From: an uncultured Bacteroidia bacterium | Lineage (GTDB): Bacteria > Bacteroidota > Bacteroidia > Bacteroidales > UBA932 | DNA length: 22,570 bases | Reading direction: 5' to 3' | Assembly (NCBI GenBank): GCA_902767465.1 | Contig: CACXHM010000094.1 | Coordinates: forward strand, 1-22,570 | Shown here: one piece after another, positions 1 to 7,675 of the stretch | How the letters are laid out: the number at the start of each line of letters is the position of its first letter | Position numbering within the stretch: position 1 is the stretch's first letter | Notes under the pieces: model-generated | Databases searched by the model: none | What the model was told of the DNA's origin: nothing | What the model saw: only the letters and a program-made list of their open reading frames with translations | Program-made: the position numbers and the translations under genes

Positions 1-1
1 A

Positions 2-928
2 ATATTTACTATTATCGCAGCATTGTGCTGCCTTGCCGCCTGTACAGACGACGGCAAATATTATAGGGACCATAGCGAAGATGACGGAGAAGGGTCCGGA
101 GAGGTGGAGCGCAAGACAACTTTCGTGGTAGGCAGTTTCAATCTTCGCGGTGACATCGACAGTGGCGACAACACCTGGAGCAACAGGCGTGCGCGGGTCA
201 TTGCACGAATCCGCGACAATGCTTTTGATATATTCGGGACACAGGAATGTTATGACCGGATGCTTGAAGACATCAAGTCGGATGCTCCTGAATATGACTA
301 TTATGGCAAATATGGCAATTTCGACACCTGGACTTCCGGAATACCTTGCTATTCTGCCATTTTCTATCGCAAAGACCGTTTTCTTCTTCTGGACAGCGGT
401 GACTTCTGGTATTCGGAGACCCCTGAAGTGCCGTACAGTTATAGCTGGAATCCCAACTGGCCGCGTCTCTGTTCGTGGTGCAAATTCCAGGACAAGAATA
501 CGCAGAGGATTTTCTTTATATTCAATTCCCATTTCGACAACAAGGGAAAGAATGACAGCAATACCTTCAATCAAATAGTTTACAACAGTGCCAGGGTCTT
601 GAGAACCCAGATTGACATCATTGCAAAGGATGCCGCCGTAATCGCGACAGGAGACTTCAACAGCGCCCCTGGATCAACTGCTATAAATGAAATCCTGAAC
701 GGAGGATATTTGCGCGATTGTTATGCCGCATCGTTGTCGGTGCCGGCAGGCCCTGAAGGTTCATATTATGGATATAACTTCACCAATCCTCCTACAAGCC
801 GCATCGATTTCATTTTTGTGACCGAGCACTTCACGGTTTACAATTACAAGAATATCGATACCGATTTTTCAGAGCGCCGCAGCGCATCCGACCATCTCCC
901 CATAATGGCAACCGTAGCAATCAAATAG
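2..928 (+). CDS. EEP-fold lipoprotein (endonuclease/exonuclease/phosphatase family), 5'-truncated by window edge
   Basis: The reading frame is open from base 2, so the true start lies left of the window; the TTG at 23 is only an internal codon. The visible N-terminus is a hydrophobic stretch ending in a lipobox (LAAC) followed by an acidic tail (TDDGK), which fits a lipoprotein and resembles the Bacteroidota surface-export signal. The rest matches the EEP metal-dependent phosphodiesterase fold: SFNLRGD near the start, FGTQE with the catalytic Glu, NSHFDNKG, the TGDFNSAP Asp/Asn motif, and a C-terminal SDHLP with the catalytic Asp-His. All key residues are present, so it should be an active Mg-dependent phosphodiesterase or phosphatase. 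Substrate is unknown; EEP members cleave nucleic acids, sphingomyelin or inositol phosphates. It is paralogous to the gene at 5698-6564 and ends 2 bp before the next gene. Confidence 0.88.
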   Translation: MFTIIAALCCLAACTDDGKYYRDHSEDDGEGSGEVERKTTFVVGSFNLRGDIDSGDNTWSNRRARVIARIRDNAFDIFGTQECYDRMLEDIKSDAPEYDYYGKYGNFDTWTSGIPCYSAIFYRKDRFLLLDSGDFWYSETPEVPYSYSWNPNWPRLCSWCKFQDKNTQRIFFIFNSHFDNKGKNDSNTFNQIVYNSARVLRTQIDIIAKDAAVIATGDFNSAPGSTAINEILNGGYLRDCYAASLSVPAGPEGSYYGYNFTNPPTSRIDFIFVTEHFTVYNYKNIDTDFSERRSASDHLPIMATVAIK

Positions 929-930
929 TT

Positions 931-3246
931 ATGAAACAATATTTTGTCAGATTATCAGCACTGATGTGCCTTGTGGCGGGATCTCTATTGTTCTATTCGT
1001 GCAACGAAAAAGAGCCTGCCGTAAAAGCCGAAAAAGTCGATTATCCGATTGTTTCGGTTTCTGCCATTGACGGAGCTGCCATAATCTATGGAACCATCGA
1101 TGATGAATCTAAAAGAATCTGGCTGCCTTTCGTGGCAACCGAAGATCTCTCATCAGTAACGGTGACTTTCAAGATCAAGAAAGGCACCAAACTGATAAGT
1201 CCGTCCAACACTGTTGCGATACTTAACCTTCAGGAGAACAATCCGTATGTTGTAACCATATTCAACGGAGTGGAGAATATCAGCTATGATCTGATTCCGG
1301 AACTGCAACCTCTGGACGATGACCGTTGTCTTGCCGCCTCACTGCCTTTGCTCGAAGGAGTCAGAGGCAAGTGGACAGCGTGGGAGGATGATTCAGATGC
1401 CCCTGCAGACGTACAGCTGTTGTGGTCCGGCAGTGATGTGATCAATGTACTGAATACATCCGGTGAATTCACTTCATTCAATCTTTACGACGGAGCGGAT
1501 TCTTCCGAGGCACAGTTCGAAGGTGACGCGTCCTCGCTCGGAAATCTGGCGGTGTTCAATGGAGAAGACCTTTCCGTTAATGGAACAGAACTCTCGTTAA
1601 CGTTGCCTTCGGAGTATGAATATTCTGAGAACAAGATTCGTGTTCCGATGATTGCATCTGTATCAAAGGGACAGACTGCTGCTTTCAAGCCTGTAACAGG
1701 TATGTTGAGGGTAATATGCAAGGCTGTTCCTTCCAATGCAGCGGGCTTTATATTCAAGTCAGACGGCTCTGGGGTATCGGGCAATTACGTCATTCCCGAT
1801 TATAGCGGAAGCGATGTCGTCCTGCAGGCCAATCCGGCGGGTGAAACGGCCGATACGGTCCGCATCAATTTTATCCCGCAGGTTTCCTCCCGCGACCTGA
1901 CTTTTACTTTCCCGCTTCCTGCAGGGACTTACAGCGACTTCACCGTGAGCCTGATTGACACTGACGGAGCCATTATCGCCAGTTCTTCCAGAAAAGCCGC
2001 AGCTCCTGTTAACGTAGAAATAGGGAAGTTGGTCGAAATGTCCAACCAGATACAGAAACTGCCTGCTCCTACGGGACTGGAATTTGTTCCGGATACATTC
2101 CAGGGCAATGCCACTAAACTTACTTTCAGCTGGCCACGTGTCGGTGATGAAGTGTCGGCCTGGAATAACAAAACATATGAATTGATGTTATACAAGGGCT
2201 CAACCCCCGAGGATTGTACTGCTGGAAATCGTGTTTATGCTACATCCGTGCTCCGCAAGACATTCAATGTCGACAAGTACTTGGTAGATGGCAAGATATT
2301 GGTCTCATATTCCAATCTCACCCCTGATACCGATTACATCTTTGCCTTAAGACTTTATCCTCAGGTGAACAAAGACGTGGATGAAGTTCAGAATGATGAA
2401 GATGGCAGCAGACGGGGATTTGCTGCTTCCGACTGGGTTTACAAGACTGCCAAAACTTCCGCTGCACGCACGCCCAAGGCTGATCTGCTGTTCAGCATGT
2501 ATTTTGACAACCTGACTTTCGGTGGAGACATGCCGATGCGCGCATACGGCTTCCAGCCGAACAACAAACAATCCGCGAAACCATATTATCCGGTGACGAG
2601 CATTTACAGCAATACCGACAAGGTTTCTTTCAGCAATCCAGACGGTACCTTGGAAGCCGATTTGATCCATAACAATCAATATCCTCACGATTTTGTTCAG
2701 AACGAATCAGCCGGTTTCGGATTGAATCCTTCCTGGTACGGGGATGTTTACGATGGAGTAAGAACCAGGACTCTGACTGTCCCTGCCATGGATGGAGACA
2801 ATAATGGCGGCAAACTGCCTGATGCATGGTGCGGAAAGTCCATTAATCCTATGGCGGGAATGCTGCGTGTCGGGAATAACTACAGTGGCGAGCTTTGGAC
2901 ACCGAAATTGTCCAAGATTGTTGGTACCAGAGATATCATTGTTGAATTTGATGCAGCAATTTACTGTGCCGTTCCCAATATCGGAGAGGCTGCAGAGCCT
3001 ACCGATGCAGACTACTTCTGGTTCAGTTGTTACAATGCAGGTACAGTGAGTGCCGTTTCCAAGGGTACTGTGGTTGACGGTGTCGGCAGGATGGATCTCA
3101 GCGGTACTGCATTCAAGATGACTCATTATACCGTTACCGTAACGGGAGCGACATCTGATACCCAGATAAAATTTGAAAGCAATGGGTTCAATGCCAAGCC
3201 GTTAGGACGTTTCTATCTGGACAATATTGAAGTAAAATATAAATAA
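931..3246 (+). CDS. Multidomain surface lipoprotein: Ig-like, fimbrillin-like, Fn3-like and C-terminal beta-sandwich domains
   Basis: A 771-residue protein with a signal peptide and lipobox Cys near residue 24, followed by NEKEP (acidic, compatible with surface export). Residues about 30-123 look like a small beta-sandwich of the DUF5018-like kind. Residues about 150-370 resemble a fimbrillin-like domain: RVPMIASVS, a hydrophobic GMLRV strand, and PAGTYSDFTVSL. The same pattern appears in the lipoprotein at 3396-5687, so the two share this module. Residues about 378-510 look like a fibronectin type III domain (PAPTGLEF at the start, LTPDTDYIFALR near the end). The last 250 residues are beta-rich and end in FYLDNIEVKY, typical of a jelly-roll C-terminal domain. 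No catalytic motif is visible. Likely role: glycan or host-surface binding, or a cell-surface structural component. Domain names are by resemblance only. Confidence 0.8.
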   Translation: MKQYFVRLSALMCLVAGSLLFYSCNEKEPAVKAEKVDYPIVSVSAIDGAAIIYGTIDDESKRIWLPFVATEDLSSVTVTFKIKKGTKLISPSNTVAILNLQENNPYVVTIFNGVENISYDLIPELQPLDDDRCLAASLPLLEGVRGKWTAWEDDSDAPADVQLLWSGSDVINVLNTSGEFTSFNLYDGADSSEAQFEGDASSLGNLAVFNGEDLSVNGTELSLTLPSEYEYSENKIRVPMIASVSKGQTAAFKPVTGMLRVICKAVPSNAAGFIFKSDGSGVSGNYVIPDYSGSDVVLQANPAGETADTVRINFIPQVSSRDLTFTFPLPAGTYSDFTVSLIDTDGAIIASSSRKAAAPVNVEIGKLVEMSNQIQKLPAPTGLEFVPDTFQGNATKLTFSWPRVGDEVSAWNNKTYELMLYKGSTPEDCTAGNRVYATSVLRKTFNVDKYLVDGKILVSYSNLTPDTDYIFALRLYPQVNKDVDEVQNDEDGSRRGFAASDWVYKTAKTSAARTPKADLLFSMYFDNLTFGGDMPMRAYGFQPNNKQSAKPYYPVTSIYSNTDKVSFSNPDGTLEADLIHNNQYPHDFVQNESAGFGLNPSWYGDVYDGVRTRTLTVPAMDGDNNGGKLPDAWCGKSINPMAGMLRVGNNYSGELWTPKLSKIVGTRDIIVEFDAAIYCAVPNIGEAAEPTDADYFWFSCYNAGTVSAVSKGTVVDGVGRMDLSGTAFKMTHYTVTVTGATSDTQIKFESNGFNAKPLGRFYLDNIEVKYK

Positions 3247-3254
3247 ATAATGAT

Positions 3255-3383
3255 ATGGAACAAAAAGAATACATTTCACCTGTAATAGTGGTTGTCCCAC
3301 TCAAAATGAAGAATATCATGATGGCTTCCGCAGATGCGACCCTGGAGGAAGTTGATCTCGTGAACGGGTCGTGGGAAGATTAA
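3255..3383 (+). CDS. Small 42-residue peptide of a Bacteroidota type, function unknown
   Basis: The frame from the ATG at 3255 encodes MEQKEYISPVIVVVPL, then KMKNIMMASAD and an acidic C-terminus ending NGSWED. It sits 8 bp after the upstream lipoprotein gene and 12 bp before the next one, so it fills an otherwise empty gap in a tight operon. The layout (charged start, a Y-I-x-P motif, an alternating hydrophobic strand, a Met-rich A-S segment, an acidic end) resembles short peptides often seen beside surface-protein genes in Bacteroidota. That resemblance is from memory and the function is not known. It has no signal peptide or transmembrane segment and no Cys. It could be a regulatory or precursor peptide, or a chance ORF. 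An overlapping ATG at 3250 gives only 11 codons. Confidence 0.6.
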   Translation: MEQKEYISPVIVVVPLKMKNIMMASADATLEEVDLVNGSWED

Positions 3384-3395
3384 AATGACACGGCA

Positions 3396-5687
3396 ATGAA
3401 AAAGACATTCCTTTATCTCGGGCTTGCCATGGCAGCCCTCGCCGCCTGCTCGAAGGCTGAAACTCCAGTCTCGGAACCCGAAATCCCTGATTCCGGGCAG
3501 ACATCCGGGGAAGTAGTGCTTACTGCGACCATTGAAAACACCAAGGTCTCGATGTCTACAGAATCCACAACCCTTTCCTGGGTGGAAGGAGATGAGATAT
3601 CCGTATATACGAGCAAGAACCGTTTCGTTACGTTCTCCAATTCCGGAAGCGGAGCCCTGAACAAGTTCAAGGCAACCCTTGACGAAGGAGAGACGGTGAC
3701 TGGTTATGCCGTGTATCCTGCCAACGATGAGCATTCCTATGACGGAACCACTCTTACCATCAAACTGCCTGATACCTTTGCCTGGGTCGACGGCCAGACC
3801 AGGATGCCGATGGTCGCTGCCGTTTCAGGAAGCAGTCTCTCCTTTACCCATGCCGGCGGTGTGCTAGCCTTCAAGGTGAGCGGGATTCCTGCGAATGCGA
3901 CGTCTTTCCTCCTCGTCGCGGGAGGGAGCACCGGCATTACCGGCAGTTTTGAATACAATGGTGGAAAAATAAGCGCAGCTTCAGGATCCACGGAGGACAA
4001 GGTGAATATCACGTTTACGGCGGGAAGTGCGACAGAGAGAACTTTCTACGTGCCTGTTCCTACTGGTACATATGCCGATTTCACCATTTCTACACTGGCC
4101 GGCAGCGATGAAATTGCAAAAACCGTAAAACAGGCCACTTCTTCATCCAATGTTATAGACGCCAGAAGTGTACGGGTTTTCACTATTGCATTCCCCGGAA
4201 CTGACATCTATGCAGCCCCAACCGCGGCGGGGACTAAGACAGGTTCGGATGCATCCAACCCTGCAACGCTGGCATCAGCTCTAAAAATGTCTGAAGACGG
4301 AGACGTTATCCATTTGGCTGCGGGCACTTACAGCGGTGCTTTCAGCGTAACCAAAAACGTTACACTCCAGGGGACAGACAAAACCACGACTATTCTGGAT
4401 GGCGGGGGAACAGAGCTTCCTATCAATGTTTCTGCTGCAGGAGACGCCAGCAATAAGGTCTATATAAAAGATCTGACCGTTCAAAACGGAAGCGGAGGTG
4501 CAGGTGGAGGAATATTTATCGGTACAGAATCTTTTGTTGAGGTATCGGATTGTATAATAAAAGACAATACCGCTTCCTTGGGCGGTGGAGGCCTGGATAA
4601 CGGCGGAACGACTGTTGTCAGTAATACTACCTTCTCTGCCAACACATGCACCCACGCATCAAATGGAGGAGGTGCGATATGGAACATGGAGACCACAGGC
4701 AACCTGACTCTTAATAATTGTACCTTTACTGATAATACTGCAACGTTCAATGGGGGTGTTGCTTATAACAAAGGTGTGTTGACTTCAAATGACTGCACCT
4801 ATACCGAGAACGTTGCAACAGGAAATAACGGAGGAGTTTTTTACAATGCTTCAAAATCGGAACTGTTTGTAAACGGTGGCGTCCTGTCCGGGAATTCTGC
4901 CAAGACAGGCGGCGTCATTTATAACGACGGTACGGCAAAAGCTACATTCGACGGAATAAGCGCTACCGACAATTCCGCTCAGACATATGGCGGGGTTTTC
5001 CGTTATTGGACTAATTCGGATGGAGGATATGTGCGTGTGTACAATTCTCACATTTATGGGAATCATATTACCAATACATCAGGAACCATTGGAGGTCCGG
5101 CTGCGGAAGTGTCAGGAAGTTTTGGCAATATTCTTTTTGTGAACTGTACCATAGACGGTAATGACTCCAAGCGTCATGTTGGCAGCATTTACGTGAGGCA
5201 GAATGCCGCAGGCTGCAAAGCGATTATAGTAAACAGCACGATAACTGCAAATACGCATGGCCCAAGTAGTTACAGTGTACATGCCGGTGGAGAAAACAGT
5301 TACATAGCAGTGTATAATTCGGTAGTTGCTGCAAATACGAACACCTCTGCGAACTCCAGTCAGGAAGTTAGTACAAGTGCAACTATAAAGAATTCCGTTA
5401 CCAATAATGCTCAGACATCTTCTGTCCAGCTCTATCTGTTTGGCTCGGACGGCACCAAAGGCACGACTGACTATGCACCGGTAACGAATATCCTCCGCAG
5501 CCTTTCCACTGATGTATATCCTCTTGCGACGGGAGAAGGCAATCCTGCCCGGACCGGTGGAATGAGCACTGCGGAACTGACGACCCTTGCCGGCACGCTT
5601 GGCATTGATTCTGCAATTCTGCTGAAAGACCAGAAAGGCAATTCGCGTAGCGGAAAGACCATGATGGGAGCCTATGTGGGCGATTAA
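3396..5687 (+). CDS. Surface lipoprotein: fimbrillin-like domain fused to Pmp-like parallel beta-helix
   Basis: A 763-residue protein with signal peptide MKKTFLYLGLAMAALAAC; the lipobox Cys is residue 18. Residues about 36-265 form a fimbrillin-like domain (TRMPMVAAVSG, GGVLAFKVSG, VPTGTYADFTIS) clearly related to the one in the lipoprotein at 931-3246. A DUF1565/pectate-lyase-like opening follows (IYAAPTAAGTKTGSD, ATLASALKMSEDGDVIHLAAGTY), then a right-handed beta-helix. Residues about 370-535 carry seven GG-[AGV]-[IFY] turns every 26-28 residues with FxxN-like motifs, as in chlamydial polymorphic outer-membrane proteins. The C-terminus (DQKGNSRSGKTMMGAYVGD) resembles the choice-of-anchor Q tail of beta-helix surface proteins. 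No lyase catalytic residues were recognised, so binding or adhesion is more likely than pectin cleavage. It starts 12 bp after the small peptide gene. Confidence 0.85.
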   Translation: MKKTFLYLGLAMAALAACSKAETPVSEPEIPDSGQTSGEVVLTATIENTKVSMSTESTTLSWVEGDEISVYTSKNRFVTFSNSGSGALNKFKATLDEGETVTGYAVYPANDEHSYDGTTLTIKLPDTFAWVDGQTRMPMVAAVSGSSLSFTHAGGVLAFKVSGIPANATSFLLVAGGSTGITGSFEYNGGKISAASGSTEDKVNITFTAGSATERTFYVPVPTGTYADFTISTLAGSDEIAKTVKQATSSSNVIDARSVRVFTIAFPGTDIYAAPTAAGTKTGSDASNPATLASALKMSEDGDVIHLAAGTYSGAFSVTKNVTLQGTDKTTTILDGGGTELPINVSAAGDASNKVYIKDLTVQNGSGGAGGGIFIGTESFVEVSDCIIKDNTASLGGGGLDNGGTTVVSNTTFSANTCTHASNGGGAIWNMETTGNLTLNNCTFTDNTATFNGGVAYNKGVLTSNDCTYTENVATGNNGGVFYNASKSELFVNGGVLSGNSAKTGGVIYNDGTAKATFDGISATDNSAQTYGGVFRYWTNSDGGYVRVYNSHIYGNHITNTSGTIGGPAAEVSGSFGNILFVNCTIDGNDSKRHVGSIYVRQNAAGCKAIIVNSTITANTHGPSSYSVHAGGENSYIAVYNSVVAANTNTSANSSQEVSTSATIKNSVTNNAQTSSVQLYLFGSDGTKGTTDYAPVTNILRSLSTDVYPLATGEGNPARTGGMSTAELTTLAGTLGIDSAILLKDQKGNSRSGKTMMGAYVGD
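4503..5000 (+). repeat. Tandem Pmp-like GG[AGV][IFY]/FxxN beta-helix repeats within the lipoprotein
   Basis: Seven degenerate protein-level repeats of about 26-28 residues lie in residues 370-535 of the lipoprotein gene. Their turn motifs are GGGIF, GGGGL, GGGAIWN, GGVAYN, GGVFYN, GGVIYN and GGVFRY. Between turns sit FxxN-type motifs such as TFSAN, TFTDN and TYTEN. This is a diverged coding repeat rather than an identical DNA repeat. Each unit would form one coil of a right-handed beta-helix. Confidence 0.7.
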
Positions 5688-5697
5688 ATGATTAGAA

Positions 5698-6564
5698 ATG
5701 AGGAAATTACTTTTCTTGTTATGCGTTTTGTCGTTGGCATCTTGCGGAACTGTCCGCAAGGTGCCGGCAACTCCCGTTGATCTAATCGTTGGGAACTTTA
5801 ATCTTCGCGGTGACATCGATAAGGGGGACAATTCCTGGAAGATGCGCCGTCCCCGGGCCGTAGAACGCATCAAGGCAGCGAATTACGACGTGTTCGGTAC
5901 CGAGGAATGCTATGGTTATATGCTTGAAGACCTCAGGAGTGCGATACCGGAGTATGAGTTCTACGGACAGTGCACCGGCGACCGTACCGGGACGTATTCA
6001 GCATTCTTCTATCGGAAAGACCGTTTCGATCTGGTAGAGAGCGGCGATTTCTGGTTCTCTCCCACGCCGGAACGAATCAGCAACGGCTGGGGCTTGAATT
6101 ATCTTCGCATCTGTTCCTGGGGCCGCTTGAGGGAAAAGGGAAGTGGCCGCGAGTTCTATTTCTTCAACACCCATCTCGATAATAAGGGAAAGAAATCTGT
6201 CGATGAATCTACAGCTTTGCGAACCAAATGTGCTACCCTTTTGGTGAGCAAGATCAAGGAACTTGCAGGAAATGCTCCTGCCATACTGACCGGCGACCTA
6301 AATGCAGGTCCGGACAGCGAAGCTATCCGTTTACTTACCGAGAATATGCAGGATGCATATCTGGCTACTGTTACTCCTCCAGAAGGTCCGACTGGAACGT
6401 TCCATGGCTACAAACCATCCTATAAGAATTCATCAAGGATTGATTATGTGCTTGCAAGTCCGGATTTTGAGGTTAGAAGCTATCGGTGCGTTGATACTGA
6501 CATAACGGAAGGTCATTGTGCATCGGATCATTATTCGATAACAGCAAAACTTGTTTTGAAATAA
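5698..6564 (+). CDS. Second EEP-fold lipoprotein (endonuclease/exonuclease/phosphatase family)
   Basis: A 288-residue protein with a signal peptide and lipobox LASC (Cys16). It is followed by GTVRKVP, which has no acidic cluster, unlike its paralog at the left edge. EEP motifs are complete: NFNLRGD (Asn33 region), FGTEE (catalytic Glu70), NTHLDNKG (His159, Asp161), TGDLNAGP (Asp200, Asn202) and SDH (Asp277, His278). It should be a Mg-dependent phosphodiesterase or phosphatase acting in the cell envelope; the substrate is unknown. It is collinear with the paralog at 2-928 throughout, and a 20-base block at 140-159 is identical to 5800-5819. This points to a duplication within the locus. The gene starts 10 bp after the beta-helix lipoprotein and ends 7 bp before the DUF4434-like gene. 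Confidence 0.9.
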   Translation: MRKLLFLLCVLSLASCGTVRKVPATPVDLIVGNFNLRGDIDKGDNSWKMRRPRAVERIKAANYDVFGTEECYGYMLEDLRSAIPEYEFYGQCTGDRTGTYSAFFYRKDRFDLVESGDFWFSPTPERISNGWGLNYLRICSWGRLREKGSGREFYFFNTHLDNKGKKSVDESTALRTKCATLLVSKIKELAGNAPAILTGDLNAGPDSEAIRLLTENMQDAYLATVTPPEGPTGTFHGYKPSYKNSSRIDYVLASPDFEVRSYRCVDTDITEGHCASDHYSITAKLVLK

Positions 6565-6571
6565 AACGGAA

Positions 6572-7675
6572 ATGGAAAATAGAAGATCATTTTTGAAGAA
6601 AGGGGCTCTTGCTGGAGCTGCAGTAATGGCTGGGGCCGCTACGCTGGAAGGTTGCAGGCAAACCGGTCATGTCGTTCCCAAACCCGGAGGCCCTGCCTAT
6701 GCGGGAAGCATCGGAGCATCCAAACTGATCGTACCCAAAGCCGCCGGCCTGCCTATAACAGGTACTTTTCTCGATGAAATATCTCACGATATTCCCCATC
6801 AGAACTGGGGGGAAGCCGAGTGGGACAGGGATTTTGCTTATATGAAGGCGATAGGCATTACGGACGTCATTGATATTCGTTGCGGACATCGGAAATTTAT
6901 AACCTATCCATCTCCGCACCTGCTGAAAACAGGCTGTTATATGCCTTCGGTGGATCTCATAGACATGTTCTGCCGCCTGGCTGAAAAATATGGCATGAAA
7001 TTCTGGTTTGGCCTTTACGACTCCGGTGTACCTTATCCCGACGGAGCTGTGGCCGATATGGAAAACAATAAATACGTTATCGAGGAAGCTTGGGAGCGTT
7101 ATGGCAGTAAGTATAAAAGTTTTGCCGGCTGGTATCTCAGCAAGGAGTTCAGCAAAAAGAAGGATGGCATGATCGATGCTTACCGTGCTCTCGGTAAGCA
7201 GTGTAAAGAGATTTCTGGAGGTTTGCCTACCTTCATTTCTCCATGGATCAATGGGAAAAAGGCCGTTTCTGCTTTCGGCTCAAAGCTTACAAAAGACAAT
7301 GGAACCACTGTCAGCGACCATGAACGTGACTGGAATGAGATATTTGACGGCATACACGACTATGTTGATGCCTGCGCATTCCAGGACGGGCATGTCGATT
7401 ACGATGAATTGGACACTTTCCTCACCATAAATAAGTCGTTGGCTGATAAATACGGAATTGAGAGCTGGACCAATGCGGAGAGTTTCGACCGGGATATGCC
7501 CATCAAATTCTTTCCTATCAAGTTCGACAAGCTTCGCCTCAAACTGGAGGCTGCCAAACGCTGCGGTTACAACAAGGCCATCACATTTGAATTCAGCCAC
7601 TTTATGAGCCCTCAGTCAGCATATCTGCAGGCCGGTCACCTTTACGACAGATACAGGGAATATTTCGGAATATGA
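6572..7675 (+). CDS. Tat-signal DUF4434-like TIM-barrel protein, probable glycoside hydrolase
   Basis: A 367-residue protein. The N-terminus has a twin-arginine motif (NRRSFLKK), an Ala-rich hydrophobic stretch and a Cys at residue 28 (LEGC), so it may be a Tat-exported lipoprotein, although Glu two residues before the Cys is unusual. The body resembles DUF4434, a GH-like (beta/alpha)8 family: PITGTFLDEISHD, then WDRDFAYMKAIGITDVI, GMKFWFGLYDSG, FAGWYLSKEF, PTFISPW, DACAFQDGHVD and WTNAESFD. Conserved acidic residues at strand ends (KEF near residue 190, NAES near 305) would be candidate catalytic residues, but the mechanism is not established. It overlaps the downstream transporter by 4 bp (ATGA), suggesting translational coupling. 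Likely role: periplasmic cleavage or processing of a glycan imported by this locus. Confidence 0.75.
   Translation: MENRRSFLKKGALAGAAVMAGAATLEGCRQTGHVVPKPGGPAYAGSIGASKLIVPKAAGLPITGTFLDEISHDIPHQNWGEAEWDRDFAYMKAIGITDVIDIRCGHRKFITYPSPHLLKTGCYMPSVDLIDMFCRLAEKYGMKFWFGLYDSGVPYPDGAVADMENNKYVIEEAWERYGSKYKSFAGWYLSKEFSKKKDGMIDAYRALGKQCKEISGGLPTFISPWINGKKAVSAFGSKLTKDNGTTVSDHERDWNEIFDGIHDYVDACAFQDGHVDYDELDTFLTINKSLADKYGIESWTNAESFDRDMPIKFFPIKFDKLRLKLEAAKRCGYNKAITFEFSHFMSPQSAYLQAGHLYDRYREYFGI

Noticed and set aside
4503..5000. CRISPR-like or tandem DNA repeat in the Gly/Asn-rich region
   Set aside because: The repeats are only conserved at protein level with variable DNA and no spacer structure.
5112..5873. 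A 253-codon minus-strand open frame across the end of the beta-helix gene and start of the second EEP gene
   Set aside because: It spans two convincing plus-strand genes with signal peptides and has no recognisable features.
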